64,000 bases of DNA, taken from the NCBI GenBank assembly GCA_963695985.1, contig CAVOIC010000010.1, positions 116,226-180,225 of the forward strand. The letters are read 5' to 3'. The number at the start of each line of letters is the position of its first letter. The first letter of the stretch is position 1. The DNA comes from DATBVX01 sp963695985. Its GTDB lineage: Bacteria > Pseudomonadota > Gammaproteobacteria > Steroidobacterales > Steroidobacteraceae. The notes beneath the pieces were generated by a model that worked only from the letters and a program-made list of their open reading frames with translations, had not been told where the DNA came from and did no database searches. Positions 51,463-60,049 of the stretch are shown here, in pieces. A program made the translations under genes and the position numbers.

Positions 51463-52861
51463 ATGCCCTTCATACCTCATACCGATTCCGACATCCGCAC
51501 CATGCTCGACGCCATCGGCGTGCGCAGCATCGATGATCTTTTCGACGAGATCCCACCCGAGCTGCGGACGCGCGGGCTGGACGGCGTACCTCCCGCCGTC
51601 AACGAGCAGGAGATCACGCGCATCATGGAAGGTTTCGCCGCGCGCGACGGCAGGGCTCTGTGCTTTCTCGGCGCCGGTGCGTACGAGCACCACATCCCGG
51701 CGGCCGTGTGGGCGATCACCACGCGTGGCGAGTTCTACAGCGCCTACACGCCGTACCAGGCCGAAGCGAGCCAGGGCACGCTGCAGCTGATCTATGAATA
51801 CCAGACCATGATGGCGAACCTGACGGCGCTCGATGTCTCGAACGCATCGCTCTACGACGGCGGCTCGGCACTGGCCGAAGCGTGCCTGATGGCGGTGCGC
51901 GCGCATCGCAAGTCGAAGTCCGCCCGGATCCTGCTTCCCGCTACACTCAATCCGACCTATCGCAAGGTCGCGCGCAGCATTGCGGGCCTGCAGGAATTCA
52001 CGTTCGAAGATCTGCCGTACGAGGCAACGACCGGGACCCTCGCGCCGGACAGCTTGCGCGCCTATGAAGGACAGGACATCACGGCACTTGTCATCCAGCA
52101 GCCGAATTTCTTCGGCGCGCTGGAAGAGGTCGATGCGCTCGTGGACTGGGCGCACCGCAACGGCACGCTGGTGATCGGCGTCGTGAATCCGACTTCGCTC
52201 GCACTGCTCAAGCCGCCGGGCCAGTGGGGCGAGCGAGGTGCGGACATCGCCTGCGGCGAGGGTCAGCCACTCGGGGTGCCGCTGTCCGCCGGGGGCCCGT
52301 ATTTCGGTTTCATGGCGACGCGCCGGGAGTTCGTGCGCCAGATGCCAGGACGCATCGTGGGACGCACGGTCGATATCGAAGGACGACCCGGGTTCACGCT
52401 CACACTGCAGGCACGTGAGCAGCACATCCGCCGCGGCAAGGCGACCTCGAACATCTGTACCAACCAGGGGCTGCTGGTGACGGCAGCAACGATCTATCTC
52501 ACCTTGCTGGGTCCGGAGGGGCTGCGAGCGGGTCGCGGCCGTGAGCCACGCGCGCACGCAGGAGCTGCTGCAGACGCTCGTCGCGCATTCCCGGCGTGCA
52601 GCGCAGCGTTTCGATCGGCCGTACTTTCACGAGGCCGTCATCGAGCTCGACCGCCCGGCTGCGCCAGTGCTTGCAGCACTCGCCGAGCGCTCGATCCTCG
52701 GCGGCTTCGATCTCGGGACCGAGTATCCGGAGCTCGACCACTGCATCCTGGTGTGTGCCACTGAAGCACGCACCGAGGCGGACATCGAGACCTACGCGCG
52801 GACACTCACCGACGTGCTGAAGTCGACGCGCGCGGCCAGAACAGCGGGAGTGACAGCGTGA
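51463..52861 (+). CDS. gcvPA: Glycine dehydrogenase subunit 1 (P protein N-terminal half), frameshifted near its end
   Basis: Subunit 1 of the two-part P protein, about 465 residues if the frame is restored. The N-terminus reads MPFIPHTDSDIRTMLDAIG, the middle ASNASLYDGGSALAEA-type sequence and GEGQPLGVPLSAGGPYFGFMA. At about 52525 the frame breaks (GGG CTG C GAG CGG): removing one base joins LLGPEGL to ERVAAVSHARTQELLQTL, which runs on to a stop at 52861. The remaining normal C-terminus ends next to the gcvPB start. The shift is either a sequence error or a recent mutation that would inactivate the subunit. Confidence 0.9.
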
Positions 52862-54342
52862 GTTCAAGGACCCGGAAAACGGCCGCACCCGAGCCGGTCA
52901 TCTTCGAGCATTCGCGCGCGGGGCGGACCGCGACCGCGCAGCTGCCGCCGAAGTCGCGGCCGACGGACCTGCCGGTACACCTGCTGCGCAAGGCGCGTCC
53001 GGCTCTGCCCGAGGTATCGGAGCTGCAGGCCGTGCGGCATTTCACGCGCCTGTCACAGCTCAACTACTCGATCGACACGCATTTCTATCCGCTGGGCTCG
53101 TGCACGATGAAATACAACCCGCGGGCCTGCAACAGCCTGGCAATGCTGCCGGAGTTTCTCGCGCATCACCCGCTAGCGCCGGAAGCGCTCAGCCAGGGGC
53201 TGCTCGGCTGCCTCTACGAGTTGCAGGAAATGCTCAAAGAGGTGACGGGCATGCAGGGGGTCTCGCTGACGCCGATGGCAGGCGCGCAGGGCGAGCTTAC
53301 CGGAGTGGCGATGATCATGGCCTGTCACCGGGCGCGTGGAGATCTGGAGCGCAACGAGATCATCGTGCCGGAGGCTGCGCACGGCACCAATCCGGCTACG
53401 GCCACTATGTGCGGCTGCAAGCTGCGCGAGATTCCGTGCGGAGTCGATGGCGACGTCGATCTGGAAGCGCTGCAGGCCGCGGTCGGACCCGGTACCGCGG
53501 GCATCATGCTCACCAATCCGTCGACGCTTGGCGTGTTCGAGCGACAGATCGTCCAGGTCTCGCGCATCGTGCACGATGCCGGTGGTCTTCTGTACTACGA
53601 CGGCGCGAATCTCAACGCGATCCTCGGCAAGGTGCGCCCCGGCGACATGGGGTTCGATGTCATCCACATGAACCTGCACAAGACCTTTTCCACCCCGCAT
53701 GGCGGCGGCGGTCCCGGATCCGGTGCCGTTGGCGTTGGCAAACGCCTGCTGCCATTTCTGCCCGTGCCCATCGTGGCTCGCGAGGGCGAGCGCTATCGCT
53801 GGGTGACGGAAAAGGATCTGCCGCAGTCGATCGGCAGACTCTCGGCCTTCATGGGCAATGCCGGCGTTCTGCTACGCGCTTACGTCTACATGCGCATGCT
53901 GGGCCGCGCGGGAATGACGCGCGTCGCCGAATTTGCGACGTTGAATGCCAACTACATGCTGGCACGACTCAAGGCCGCGGGATTCGATGCCGCGTATCCC
54001 CAGCGCCGCGCCAGCCACGAGTTCATCGTGACGTTGCGACGCATGGCCAAGGAGCAGGGCGTCACCGCCATGGACGTCGCCAAGCGGCTACTTGATTACG
54101 GCTTTCACGCTCCGACGACGTACTTTCCGCTGCTGGTTCCGGAGTGTCTGCTCATCGAGCCCACCGAAACCGAGGCGCTGGAAGACCTGGATGCGTTCAT
54201 CGACGCCATGATCGCTATCGCCAGGGAGGCGCAGAGCGACCCCGACCTCGTTACCGGTGCTCCACATCATCTCCCGGTGCGGCGGCTCGATGACGTGCGC
54301 GCCGCGAAGCAGCTGGATCTCGCCTGGAAGCCAGCAGGGTGA
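52858..54342 (+). CDS. gcvPB: Glycine dehydrogenase subunit 2 (P protein C-terminal half)
   Basis: A 494-residue PLP-dependent subunit that decarboxylates glycine with subunit 1. The PLP lysine is in NLHKTFSTPHGGGGPGSG (about residue 279). Other conserved parts: YPLGSCTMKYNPR, LTPMAGAQGELTG, EAAHGTNPATATMCG and FMGNAGVLLRAYVYMRMLG. The start is GTG, overlapping the gcvPA stop (GTGA). The split P protein is common in Xanthomonas- and Pseudomonas-related bacteria and in Gram-positives, but E. coli has the fused form. Confidence 0.96.
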   Translation: MSSRTRKTAAPEPVIFEHSRAGRTATAQLPPKSRPTDLPVHLLRKARPALPEVSELQAVRHFTRLSQLNYSIDTHFYPLGSCTMKYNPRACNSLAMLPEFLAHHPLAPEALSQGLLGCLYELQEMLKEVTGMQGVSLTPMAGAQGELTGVAMIMACHRARGDLERNEIIVPEAAHGTNPATATMCGCKLREIPCGVDGDVDLEALQAAVGPGTAGIMLTNPSTLGVFERQIVQVSRIVHDAGGLLYYDGANLNAILGKVRPGDMGFDVIHMNLHKTFSTPHGGGGPGSGAVGVGKRLLPFLPVPIVAREGERYRWVTEKDLPQSIGRLSAFMGNAGVLLRAYVYMRMLGRAGMTRVAEFATLNANYMLARLKAAGFDAAYPQRRASHEFIVTLRRMAKEQGVTAMDVAKRLLDYGFHAPTTYFPLLVPECLLIEPTETEALEDLDAFIDAMIAIAREAQSDPDLVTGAPHHLPVRRLDDVRAAKQLDLAWKPAG

Positions 54343-54360
54343 GGGTTGGGGAGAGGGGGA
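54336..54360. repeat. REP-like half copy
   Basis: GGGTGAGGGTTGGGGAGAGG and neighbouring bases resemble one arm of the palindrome at 18846. It covers the gcvPB stop and the proposed GTG start of the permease. Confidence 0.45.
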
Positions 54361-55637
54361 CTCTGCAGCGCGCCCTCGGCCGCTGGGACCTCACCGCGTT
54401 CGGCGTCAACATTGTCATCGGCGGCGCCGTTTTCCTCACGCCCTCGCTGGTCGCCGCGGAGCTCGGCAACTGGAGCCCGATCGCGGTCGTGCTCGTCGGG
54501 CTCGCCTGCCTCTGCATCGCCCTCTCCTACGCCGAAGTCGGCAGCCGGTTCGAAAGCACTGGCGGCCCGTATCTCTACACCCTGGTCGCGTTCGGCCGAT
54601 TCGTGGCCTTCGAGGTCGGCTGGATGAGCTGGTTCACACGCGTCGCCAGCATCGCGGCGCTCGTGCACGGTCTCGCCTTTGCGATCGGGTTCTACGCGCC
54701 CGCCGTGAGCGCAGGGCTCCCGCGCGCGGCGCTCATCGTCGGCGTGCTCCTGGGCGTCGCTCTCATCAACGCGCGCGGCATCCGGCAGAGCGCACTCTTC
54801 ATCGACGGCATCACGATCGCGAAGCTCACGCCGCTCGTGATCTTCATCGCCGCGGGGCTCTTCTTCGTCGACTGGAGCCGTCTCATGCCGCTCCCCGCGC
54901 CCAGCGTGTCGCAATGGGGCGCGGGCACGCTGCTCATCATCTACGCGCTGGGCGGCTACGAGGTGATGGGCGTGCCGGCGGGCGAAACGCGTCATCCGCG
55001 CACGGACTTGGCCTTCGCCATGGCAATGACGGTGATCGCGTGCACCATCATTTTCACGCTCGTGCAGATCATCACGATGACCATGCTGCCCGGGGTCACG
55101 CAATCGAAGACCCCGGTCGCGGACGCGGCTGCGATCTTTCTCGGGCCCGCGGGCGCATTGATGATCGGCATCGGATCGCTCGTCTCCATTACCGGCAACG
55201 TGACGGGAAGTCTCCTCACCGCCTCGCGCTACCTGTTTGCGTTTGCCGAAACGGACGCTATCCCGCGCACCTTCGCGTACGTGCATCCGCGCTTCCGCAC
55301 CCCCACGCACGCGATCTGGTTCTCAACCGCCGTGGCGCTCGGGCTCGCTCTCTCGGGCTCGTTCGTGCTGCTGGTCGCCGCGAGTGCGATCGCGCGTCTG
55401 CTCACTTACTCGGGTGTGTCTGCAGCGGCGCTGGTGTTGCGGCGGGCCGCGGCTCGGGACAAGGTCGCGCCCGCAGCGTACGTCGTGCCGTTTGGTCCGC
55501 TGATTCCGTGCGTGGCGATCATCGTGTCGCTCACGATCATCACCGGCGCGACTCGTCCGCAGCTGGCCGTCAGCGGCGCCGCGCTCGGCTTGGGCGCGCT
55601 GCTGTTCTTCGGTCACCGCTGGCTAGGGTTGAGGTGA
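54339..55637 (+). CDS. APC family amino acid permease
   Basis: A 432-residue transporter with about 12 hydrophobic segments, of the amino acid-polyamine-organocation superfamily. The first segment contains FGVNIVIGGAVFLTPSLVAAELG, comparable to the family G-[SA]-G motif; later come AGETRHPR and LTASRYLFAFAETDAIPR, both typical. It starts at GTG 54339, overlapping the gcvPB stop; the start is uncertain because it lies in a REP-like sequence. Given the operon, glycine or a related amino acid is a plausible substrate. Confidence 0.88.
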   Translation: MRVGERGTLQRALGRWDLTAFGVNIVIGGAVFLTPSLVAAELGNWSPIAVVLVGLACLCIALSYAEVGSRFESTGGPYLYTLVAFGRFVAFEVGWMSWFTRVASIAALVHGLAFAIGFYAPAVSAGLPRAALIVGVLLGVALINARGIRQSALFIDGITIAKLTPLVIFIAAGLFFVDWSRLMPLPAPSVSQWGAGTLLIIYALGGYEVMGVPAGETRHPRTDLAFAMAMTVIACTIIFTLVQIITMTMLPGVTQSKTPVADAAAIFLGPAGALMIGIGSLVSITGNVTGSLLTASRYLFAFAETDAIPRTFAYVHPRFRTPTHAIWFSTAVALGLALSGSFVLLVAASAIARLLTYSGVSAAALVLRRAAARDKVAPAAYVVPFGPLIPCVAIIVSLTIITGATRPQLAVSGAALGLGALLFFGHRWLGLR

Positions 55638-55780
55638 TGACGCGAGACGGGGTCGTGGTTGTGTGAATCCGGGCCTCCTTGTGACTGTCGCCCAGGTTTG
55701 CGTGCTGTGCGGGCCTGATGCAGAGTGCCTCGGCTCGATCACAGCCACGCGAACCACGATGCGCTCCTGAGGGAGGAACC

Positions 55781-57265
55781 ATGCGTACTCTCGTTGCACG
55801 TTTTGGCACGGCGATCTTGCTGGTGAGTACGTGCTACGGCGTGAGCCTGGCTGCGACGCCGAGCGCAAAGCCCAACATCGTTCTCGTGCTTGCAGACAAC
55901 GTGGGCTACGGAGAGCTCGGCGTCTATGGCGGCGGAATTCTGCGCGGCGCGTCCACACCCCGCATCGACCGGCTCGCGAGCGAAGGCACGCGCCTCCTCA
56001 ACTTCAACGTCGAAGCGCAGTGCACGCCCTCGCGTTCCGCACTCATGACCGGCCGTTTCTCCATTCGATCGGGGACCTACGAGGTCCCGAGGGGAGGGGC
56101 GCCGGAAGGCCTGACACAGTGGGAGGTGACGATCGCGGAGCTCTTGTCGGCGCAAGGCTACGCCACGGGCACATGGGGCAAGTGGCATCTCGGCAGCATC
56201 GAGGAGCGCTTACCGACGCACCAGGGGTTCGATGAGTGGTATGGAATTCCGCGCAGCTACACGGAAGCGATGTGGACGACCGCAAACCAGTCGACGGGCT
56301 TGTGGCCCTCGATCGGCGCACGGCAGGGCTGGAAGGCGGAGGTTACGCCACTCGAGCCCATCTATGAGGCACGCAAAGGTGCGAAGGCCCAGGTAATTGC
56401 TGAGCTCGACCTGGATCGCCAACGGCGGATGGATGCGGAGATCACACGACGCGCCGTTGAGTTCATCACCCGTGCGGCGAAAGATCGCAGGCCCTTCTTC
56501 GCATACGTGTCACTGAGGCTCCTGCACATGCCGACGCTCCCGAACCCGGAGTTCTCCGGCAAGACGGGTAACGGTGATTGGGCCGATTGCCTCGCAGAAC
56601 TCGACGCTCGCACCGGAGAGATTCTCGACGCCATCCAAAGAGCGGGCATCGAAAAGAACACCCTCGTCATCTTCGCGAGCGATAACGGCCCCGAGGGCAC
56701 TCATCCCTGGGAAGGCGACAGCGGCCCGTGGCGCGGCACTTACTTCACGGTCATGGAAGCGGCGCTCCGTGCGCCTTTCATCATCCGTTGGCCGGGACGT
56801 GTTCCCGCGGGGCGCGTGAGCAACGAGATCGTGCACATCGTGGATCTCTACGCGACCCTGACCCACGTCGGCGGCGCGGAGATTCCGAAGGACCGTGCCG
56901 TCGACAGCATTGACCAGTTGGATTTCTTCCTCGGCAAACAGGAGAGCTCCAATCGCGAGGGCTTTCCCGCGTACGTGGCGGACCGACTTTCCGCGATCAA
57001 GTGGCACAACTGGAAGATGCACCTGATCAGGCAGGAGAACATGTCCGACCCGCCCGAGAAGCTTCCGTTGCCGAGGATCATCAACCTGCTGACCGATCTG
57101 AAAGAAGAGCGGGACGTGCTCGCGCCGAACAGCTGGGTGACCTACCCGATGACCAAGATCCGTCGTGACTTCGAAGCCAGCTTGGAAACGTATCCGCCGA
57201 TCAAGGTCGGCACGCCGGATCCCTATGTTCCGCCCCCGACCCCTGCAAGCCGCCAGAGTCCGTAA
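55781..57265 (+). CDS. Exported sulfatase (arylsulfatase type)
   Basis: A 494-residue sulfatase with a signal peptide (MRTLVARFGTAILLVSTCYGVSLAA). The start at 55781 has a GGGAGGA ribosome site. The formylglycine motif C-x-P-x-R is present as CTPSRSALMTGR (about residue 80), together with the metal ligands in NIVLVLADNVGYGE, GTWGKWHLG and the DNGPEGTH motif. Cys-type sulfatases need an anaerobic SAM-enzyme or FGE for activation; none is in the window. It would act in the periplasm on sulfate esters; the substrate is unknown. Confidence 0.9.
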   Translation: MRTLVARFGTAILLVSTCYGVSLAATPSAKPNIVLVLADNVGYGELGVYGGGILRGASTPRIDRLASEGTRLLNFNVEAQCTPSRSALMTGRFSIRSGTYEVPRGGAPEGLTQWEVTIAELLSAQGYATGTWGKWHLGSIEERLPTHQGFDEWYGIPRSYTEAMWTTANQSTGLWPSIGARQGWKAEVTPLEPIYEARKGAKAQVIAELDLDRQRRMDAEITRRAVEFITRAAKDRRPFFAYVSLRLLHMPTLPNPEFSGKTGNGDWADCLAELDARTGEILDAIQRAGIEKNTLVIFASDNGPEGTHPWEGDSGPWRGTYFTVMEAALRAPFIIRWPGRVPAGRVSNEIVHIVDLYATLTHVGGAEIPKDRAVDSIDQLDFFLGKQESSNREGFPAYVADRLSAIKWHNWKMHLIRQENMSDPPEKLPLPRIINLLTDLKEERDVLAPNSWVTYPMTKIRRDFEASLETYPPIKVGTPDPYVPPPTPASRQSP

Positions 57266-57386
57266 CGCGTCTCCTCTTAATTCGAAAGTGTGCTGCGGCT
57301 GAGGAGCCGGTGAACGAGGGAAGTGGACGCAACTCGTGAGCCGGGCGTAATGTCGAACCCGCCAGCCGCTCCTGGGAGGACGAACT

Positions 57387-57635
57387 ATGTTGCGGTTAAC
57401 CTTGGGCGTGCTGTTGCTGGCCACAGTTGCCGGCTGCGCGGTCACGCCGGCTGAACACCGATATGCCGACGCAACCTCACCCGCGACGAACCACTGCCTG
57501 GCGTCGGGCACACACATTGAATCGAGGAAGGGCAACTGCACCCAGCCCGGCCGCACTATCGATCTGCGCCACGGCGGCGCGGCTACGGCGGCAGATGCGC
57601 TGCACGGACTCCCGGGCGTCATCATTCGTCGCTAG
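57387..57635 (+). CDS. Small putative lipoprotein
   Basis: An 82-residue protein with a lipoprotein signal (LLLATVAGC, Cys about residue 17) and an excellent ribosome site (GGGAGGA). The mature part has three cysteines in total and a TIDLRHGGAATA stretch; no family recognised. It lies between the sulfatase and the THI5-like gene and has a typical length for unknown outer-membrane lipoproteins. Confidence 0.65.
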   Translation: MLRLTLGVLLLATVAGCAVTPAEHRYADATSPATNHCLASGTHIESRKGNCTQPGRTIDLRHGGAATAADALHGLPGVIIRR

Positions 57636-57665
57636 GCACCCGCCGCGAATTTGGGAAGGAATCCC

Positions 57666-58544
57666 ATGACCGATCGACCGTTCGTCATCGATCCGCATTT
57701 TCGCCTCCAGGAATGGGTGGCCGACGAGAAGGGCTACTTCGCGGACGAGGGACTTAACTACGTGTTCCGCGAGCAGGTCCAGGCCACCGACGGCAAGGTT
57801 CACGACCAGGGCGCGAAGGTCGGCGCGTATCAATCGTTCGAACAAGGGCGCGAGACGAACGTGAGCTGCGCGTGTCATTGGACCGTGAGCGTAGCCGCGT
57901 CCTCGGGGCACGGTCGGCTCTATCCGCACGTCTACTCGGTCGCGCCGTCGGGCGTGTTCGTGGCGCAGGACTCGCCGATCAAGACGCCCGAGGATCTCGA
58001 GGATGTGCCGATCTCAGTCGGTTATCAGTCCGGCAGCCATTACTCCACGATTCAGGCGCTCGAGCAGTACTTGCCGACGGAGCGCATCAAACTCTCGTTC
58101 AACGACGGGATGCTGTTCAAGCGCCTGGAGCTGCTGCTCGAAGGTCGCGTCCCGGCGGCGGCGCTATTCAGCGGCCCGTACTATTTCGTCGAGCAGCTGG
58201 GGTTCCGCAAGATTCTCGACGACACTTTCATGATCGCGACGATGGTGCACGGCGATCCGGATCCGGAGGATCTGCGCAAGCTCTTTCGAGCGCTGAAGCG
58301 CGCGCAGCGCGACATCGATCTCAGGCCCGAGCTCTACACGCATTACTATAAGAAAGAGTTTCCCGTCCGCTATCACGACCAGATGGACACGCGCCGCTGG
58401 GGGCCCGGCGAGCGTCTCGTGTTCGACACGTATACGGAAGACGCCTACCGGCGCGCCCGCGAATGGATCGCGGCGCATCGCATCTTCCCGACCGGCGACC
58501 TGGGCTCGCTGAGTTACGCCGAATCTGTGTTCCGTCTGCCGTAG
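57666..58544 (+). CDS. SsuA/THI5-like substrate-binding protein without signal peptide
   Basis: A 292-residue protein of the NMT1/THI5-like periplasmic-binding fold, like nitrate/sulfonate/taurine-binding proteins (EWVADEKGYFADEGLNYVF, DSPIKTPEDLEDVPISVGYQSGSHYSTIQALEQYL). It has no signal peptide, so it is cytoplasmic as annotated. Two close cysteines lie in VSCACHWTVS (about residue 65-75), near where THI5-type enzymes have their Cys/His motif. No ABC permease or ATPase gene is near. Function unknown; a role in metabolite binding or thiamine-pyrimidine-like chemistry is possible. Confidence 0.75.
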   Translation: MTDRPFVIDPHFRLQEWVADEKGYFADEGLNYVFREQVQATDGKVHDQGAKVGAYQSFEQGRETNVSCACHWTVSVAASSGHGRLYPHVYSVAPSGVFVAQDSPIKTPEDLEDVPISVGYQSGSHYSTIQALEQYLPTERIKLSFNDGMLFKRLELLLEGRVPAAALFSGPYYFVEQLGFRKILDDTFMIATMVHGDPDPEDLRKLFRALKRAQRDIDLRPELYTHYYKKEFPVRYHDQMDTRRWGPGERLVFDTYTEDAYRRAREWIAAHRIFPTGDLGSLSYAESVFRLP

Positions 58545-58610
58545 CGCGCTGCTGCGCTGTGCAACGTCGATTAGCTCTCTGCGTGGTTCCAGACGCGCCC
58601 GCCACTTTCG

Positions 58611-58826
58611 ATGCAACAGGCTATGGAAGGCAAGGCCGCGAGCCGGACAGCCGAGCGTACGTCAGCACCGCAGCCTGTATCGGCCGGACTGGTCGAGTAC
58701 CCATTTCCGCTGCGGGAGGGACGTCTCGCCTATTTGCGTCTGCCGATCGACCTGAAGATGGCGGAAGTGAAGAGGCTCACTTCATACCTCAACACACTTG
58801 CTGTGGATGCAACGGAGGCAGCTTGA
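58611..58826 (+). CDS. Small hypothetical protein (71 aa)
   Basis: A 71-residue ORF with the C-terminal pattern EYPFPLREGRLAYLRLPIDLKMAEVKRLTSYLNTLAVD, which I associate with small proteins near mobile or regulatory loci, but without a named function. It lies at the start of a 700-base patch of small genes. A 7-bp inverted repeat (GTGCAGC/GCTGCAC, 58842-58869) follows it and precedes the next gene. Confidence 0.5.
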   Translation: MQQAMEGKAASRTAERTSAPQPVSAGLVEYPFPLREGRLAYLRLPIDLKMAEVKRLTSYLNTLAVDATEAA

Positions 58827-58894
58827 TTCGGGAGAAACACAGTGCAGCGGTTTGGCGGAACTGCTGCACGCGCCGATCAAAGGAGTAAACAGAA

Positions 58895-59029
58895 ATGACA
58901 ACGACCCCAAGCAACAAACCTCCGAGGGATACCACTCCCCCGAAGAATCCCACTCCGCGTGGCCCCAAGCCGAGCGGCTGGCAGCGTCCGCAACGGCGAG
59001 ACAGAGGACCTGCCCCGTCGCAGAGTTAA
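58895..59029 (+). CDS. 44-residue Pro/Arg-rich peptide
   Basis: A 44-codon ORF (MTTTPSNKPPRDTTPPKNPT...RGPAPSQS) with a good ribosome site (AAGGAG, 8 bases before). It is rich in Pro, Arg, Thr and Lys and is probably disordered. The next gene starts 4 bases after its stop, suggesting a small operon. No homolog recognised. Confidence 0.5.
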   Translation: MTTTPSNKPPRDTTPPKNPTPRGPKPSGWQRPQRRDRGPAPSQS

Positions 59030-59033
59030 TCCA

Positions 59034-59312
59034 ATGAGCGAAGTAATCTTCTTCCTGCTCGGCGTCATTGCCGGATGGGGAATCCAACACTGGTATGCCC
59101 GGAAGTCGAGCCAGGAACTACTGAAGATCTTCCGGTCCTTCGCCGCCATTGCTGAAGAGAACAAGCTGGTGGAGTGGCAGCGGGACAAGGTCGGCAACAT
59201 CACCACTGGCCGAATTATCCGGATGGCCATCACCCCTGGAGCGGCCCAAATAACGATCTCAGGGCAGGCAGTGGGGGTCGCACTTACACAGGAAAAGAAA
59301 GCGGAGGGCTAG
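59034..59312 (+). CDS. Small membrane-anchored protein (92 aa)
   Basis: A 92-residue protein with one N-terminal membrane segment (VIFFLLGVIAGWGIQHWY) and a soluble rest with ELLKIFRSFAAIAEENKLVEWQRD and a beta-like end. An ATG at 59034 is chosen because an upstream start in this frame would include the preceding peptide gene. Base composition is lower in GC than the flanking genes, so horizontal origin is possible. Function unknown. Confidence 0.5.
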   Translation: MSEVIFFLLGVIAGWGIQHWYARKSSQELLKIFRSFAAIAEENKLVEWQRDKVGNITTGRIIRMAITPGAAQITISGQAVGVALTQEKKAEG

Positions 59313-59404
59313 CAGCCCGAAAAATGTACCAGCGATGTACCACGGAGCCTGTTGTGACCTTGTTCCGACCCAGATGGCCATGTCACACAATCGGATTGGC
59401 GGTT

Positions 59405-60049
59405 CTAGTAATCACGGCCGTAGCGCGCGAACTGTGCGATCACGCGCTGCATTTCATCGTCGTCGAGAATCACCGGCTCCAGTCCCGCCGCCAGCATACG
59501 CAGATACTGCCCGGCCATATTCTCAACCTCGCACGCGAGCTCGTACGCGGACTCGAGGTTAGCGCCAATCGCTATGACACCGTGATTGGCCAGCAATACA
59601 GCCCTGCGTCCTTCAAGTGCTCGCAACGCATTCTCGGCCAGGGCCGGCGTGCCGAACGTGGCGTACTCCGCGCAGCGAATGCCGGGGCCGCCCGCGAGCG
59701 CGATCATGTAGTGAAACGGCGGGATACCGCGGCGCGTGCAAGCGAGCGCCGTCGCCTGCGGGCTGTGCGTGTGGACGATCGCCTCGGCATCGGGCCGGGT
59801 GCGATAGATCGCCGTGTGGAACGGCGATTCTGAGGAGGGCGTGCGCGTGCCCGAACGCACCACGCCCGCGAGATCGAGCGAGACGATGTCGGCGGCGCAC
59901 ATCTCGGGATAGGGGACGCCGGAAGGCGTAATCAGCAGTCCGCCGTCGAAGCGACAGGAGACATTCCCCGACCTGTTAGGCGCGAGGCCCGCACGGTCCA
60001 TCGTCTGCGCGGTGGCGACAATCGCCGCGCGGGTCACAGGCTCGTTCAA
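59405..60049 (-). CDS. Class II aldolase (FucA/5-methylthioribulose-1-phosphate aldolase-like)
   Basis: A 214-residue class II aldolase/adducin-type enzyme. The zinc ligands are HTHSPQATA (two His) and ANHGVIAIG (third His); SGNVSCRF and the LITPSGVPYPEM match fuculose-phosphate aldolases. Its ATG overlaps the mtnA stop by four bases. MtnA makes 5-methylthioribulose-1-phosphate, and in some bacteria an aldolase of this class cleaves that compound to dihydroxyacetone phosphate and methylthioacetaldehyde (DHAP shunt). That is the best guess here, although mtnB is also present; fuculose phosphate or another sugar phosphate remains possible. Confidence 0.8.
   Translation of the reverse strand: MNEPVTRAAIVATAQTMDRAGLAPNRSGNVSCRFDGGLLITPSGVPYPEMCAADIVSLDLAGVVRSGTRTPSSESPFHTAIYRTRPDAEAIVHTHSPQATALACTRRGIPPFHYMIALAGGPGIRCAEYATFGTPALAENALRALEGRRAVLLANHGVIAIGANLESAYELACEVENMAGQYLRMLAAGLEPVILDDDEMQRVIAQFARYGRDY

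Noticed and set aside
50863..52557. A 564-codon minus-strand ORF
   Set aside because: It is opposite gcvT, gcvH and gcvPA, which are well supported. Its sequence has no recognisable domain.
57666..58544. A sulfonate transport operon together with the sulfatase
   Set aside because: The binding protein has no signal peptide, and no permease or ATPase gene is near.
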